A DNA stretch of 6,710 nucleotides from Gammaproteobacteria bacterium (GTDB taxonomy: Bacteria > Pseudomonadota > Gammaproteobacteria > S012-40), in the NCBI GenBank assembly GCA_029857925.1, contig JAOUGF010000122.1, forward strand, positions 1-6,710. Reading direction: 5' to 3'. The notes beneath the pieces are model-generated. The model saw only the letters and a program-made list of their open reading frames with translations, did no database searches and had not been told where the DNA came from. The position numbers and the translations under genes are program-made. Shown one piece after another: positions 6,561 to 6,710 of the stretch (within the stretch, counting starts at the first letter, position 1; each line of letters begins with the position of its first letter).

Positions 6561-6588
6561 AACATACCGAATTTTTACAAAAATTCAA
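6561..6588 (-). promoter_or_regulatory. Candidate sigma-70-type promoter of the ABC operon
   Basis: On the minus strand TTGAAT (6583-6588) and TATGTT (6561-6566) are 16 bases apart. Each matches the sigma-70 consensus hexamer in four of six positions. The start would fall near 6554, giving a leader of about 100 bases to the ATG at 6454. It is the best pair I found upstream of the operon by eye, but modest in strength. The 18-bp palindrome between the hexamers adds some weight to the assignment. Confidence 0.4.
6569..6586. promoter_or_regulatory. Perfect 18-bp palindrome, possible operator
   Basis: GAATTTTT (6569-6576), two central bases AC, and AAAAATTC (6579-6586) form a perfect inverted repeat. 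It fills the spacer of the candidate ABC-operon promoter and touches its -35 hexamer, a classic place for a dimeric repressor. The AT-rich arms would make a weak RNA hairpin, and no T tract follows, so a DNA-level role is likelier than termination. The binding protein is unknown. Confidence 0.4.
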
Positions 6589-6598
6589 GCCCTCTTTG

Positions 6599-6628
6599 TT
6601 GCCATCTCCGGGGTAGGTAATGCACAAT
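6599..6628 (+). promoter_or_regulatory. Weak candidate promoter for the divergent gene
   Basis: TTGCCA (6599-6604, five of six against the -35 consensus) and CACAAT (6623-6628, four of six) are 18 bases apart on the plus strand. A start near 6635 would give a leader of about 32 bases to the ATG at 6667. It is supported only by hexamer similarity and position. Confidence 0.25.
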
Positions 6629-6666
6629 GTAAAGCGCCAAAAATATCAACAACGACAGGGGTGGTC

Positions 6667-6710
6667 ATGAGATCGAGGTTTATAGACTACATCTATACCG
6701 CTCGCCTATT
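6667..6710 (+). CDS. Possible start of a divergent gene, product not recognised (cut by window edge)
   Basis: An ATG at 6667 has AGGGG (6657-6661) five bases upstream and opens a frame of 14 complete codons to the window edge, reading MRSRFIDYIYTARL. The three minus-strand frames entering at the right edge all stop within about 30 bases, so no upstream minus-strand gene runs into the intergenic region. That fits a divergent arrangement. The fragment is too short to assign a family, and it could be a chance frame. The ribosome site and position are the only support. Confidence 0.35.
   Translation, partial: MRSRFIDYIYTARL

Overview
The window reads as chromosomal DNA of a motile Gram-negative bacterium, most likely a gamma- or betaproteobacterium. 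This rests on the E. coli-like start of the chemoreceptor signalling helix, a FliA (sigma-28)-like promoter and the operon type. By eye the base composition is roughly half G+C. I see no mobile element, CRISPR array, rRNA or tRNA, and the long genes share a similar codon style. The taxon is an inference and I cannot name a genus.

Layout: all four clear genes lie on the minus strand, so they are transcribed from high to low coordinates. From the right edge, about 45 bases may be the start of a divergent plus-strand gene (6667 onward). A 212-base intergenic stretch (6455-6666) follows. It holds a candidate promoter, a perfect 18-bp palindrome between its -35 and -10 hexamers, and two leader hairpins. 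Next comes a compact four-gene operon (6454-1798): an ABC-2 type ATPase, a six-helix ABC-2 permease, a membrane-anchored GldG-family protein and a DUF4340-family protein. Two of its junctions are 4-base ATGA overlaps and the third is a 12-base gap, so the four products are probably made together. A textbook intrinsic terminator (1745-1769) closes the operon.

Immediately downstream, with its own FliA-like promoter (1672-1698), starts a soluble methyl-accepting chemotaxis protein. It has three tandem PAS domains and HAMP-like segments, and the window edge cuts it in its signalling domain (1602-1).

How they work together: the ATPase and permease would form the energised membrane core. The GldG-like and DUF4340 proteins are each anchored by an N-terminal helix (the GldG-like one by a C-terminal helix as well) and would expose large periplasmic domains. 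This resembles the GldA/GldF/GldG set of Bacteroidetes, but gliding is not implied here and the substrate is unknown. The chemoreceptor is an independent transcription unit and its adjacency to the operon may be incidental. The most unusual points are the undefined role of the Gld-like assembly, the long C-terminal coiled coil of its GldG-like subunit, the palindrome inside its promoter, and the duplicated PAS array under a flagellar-type promoter.
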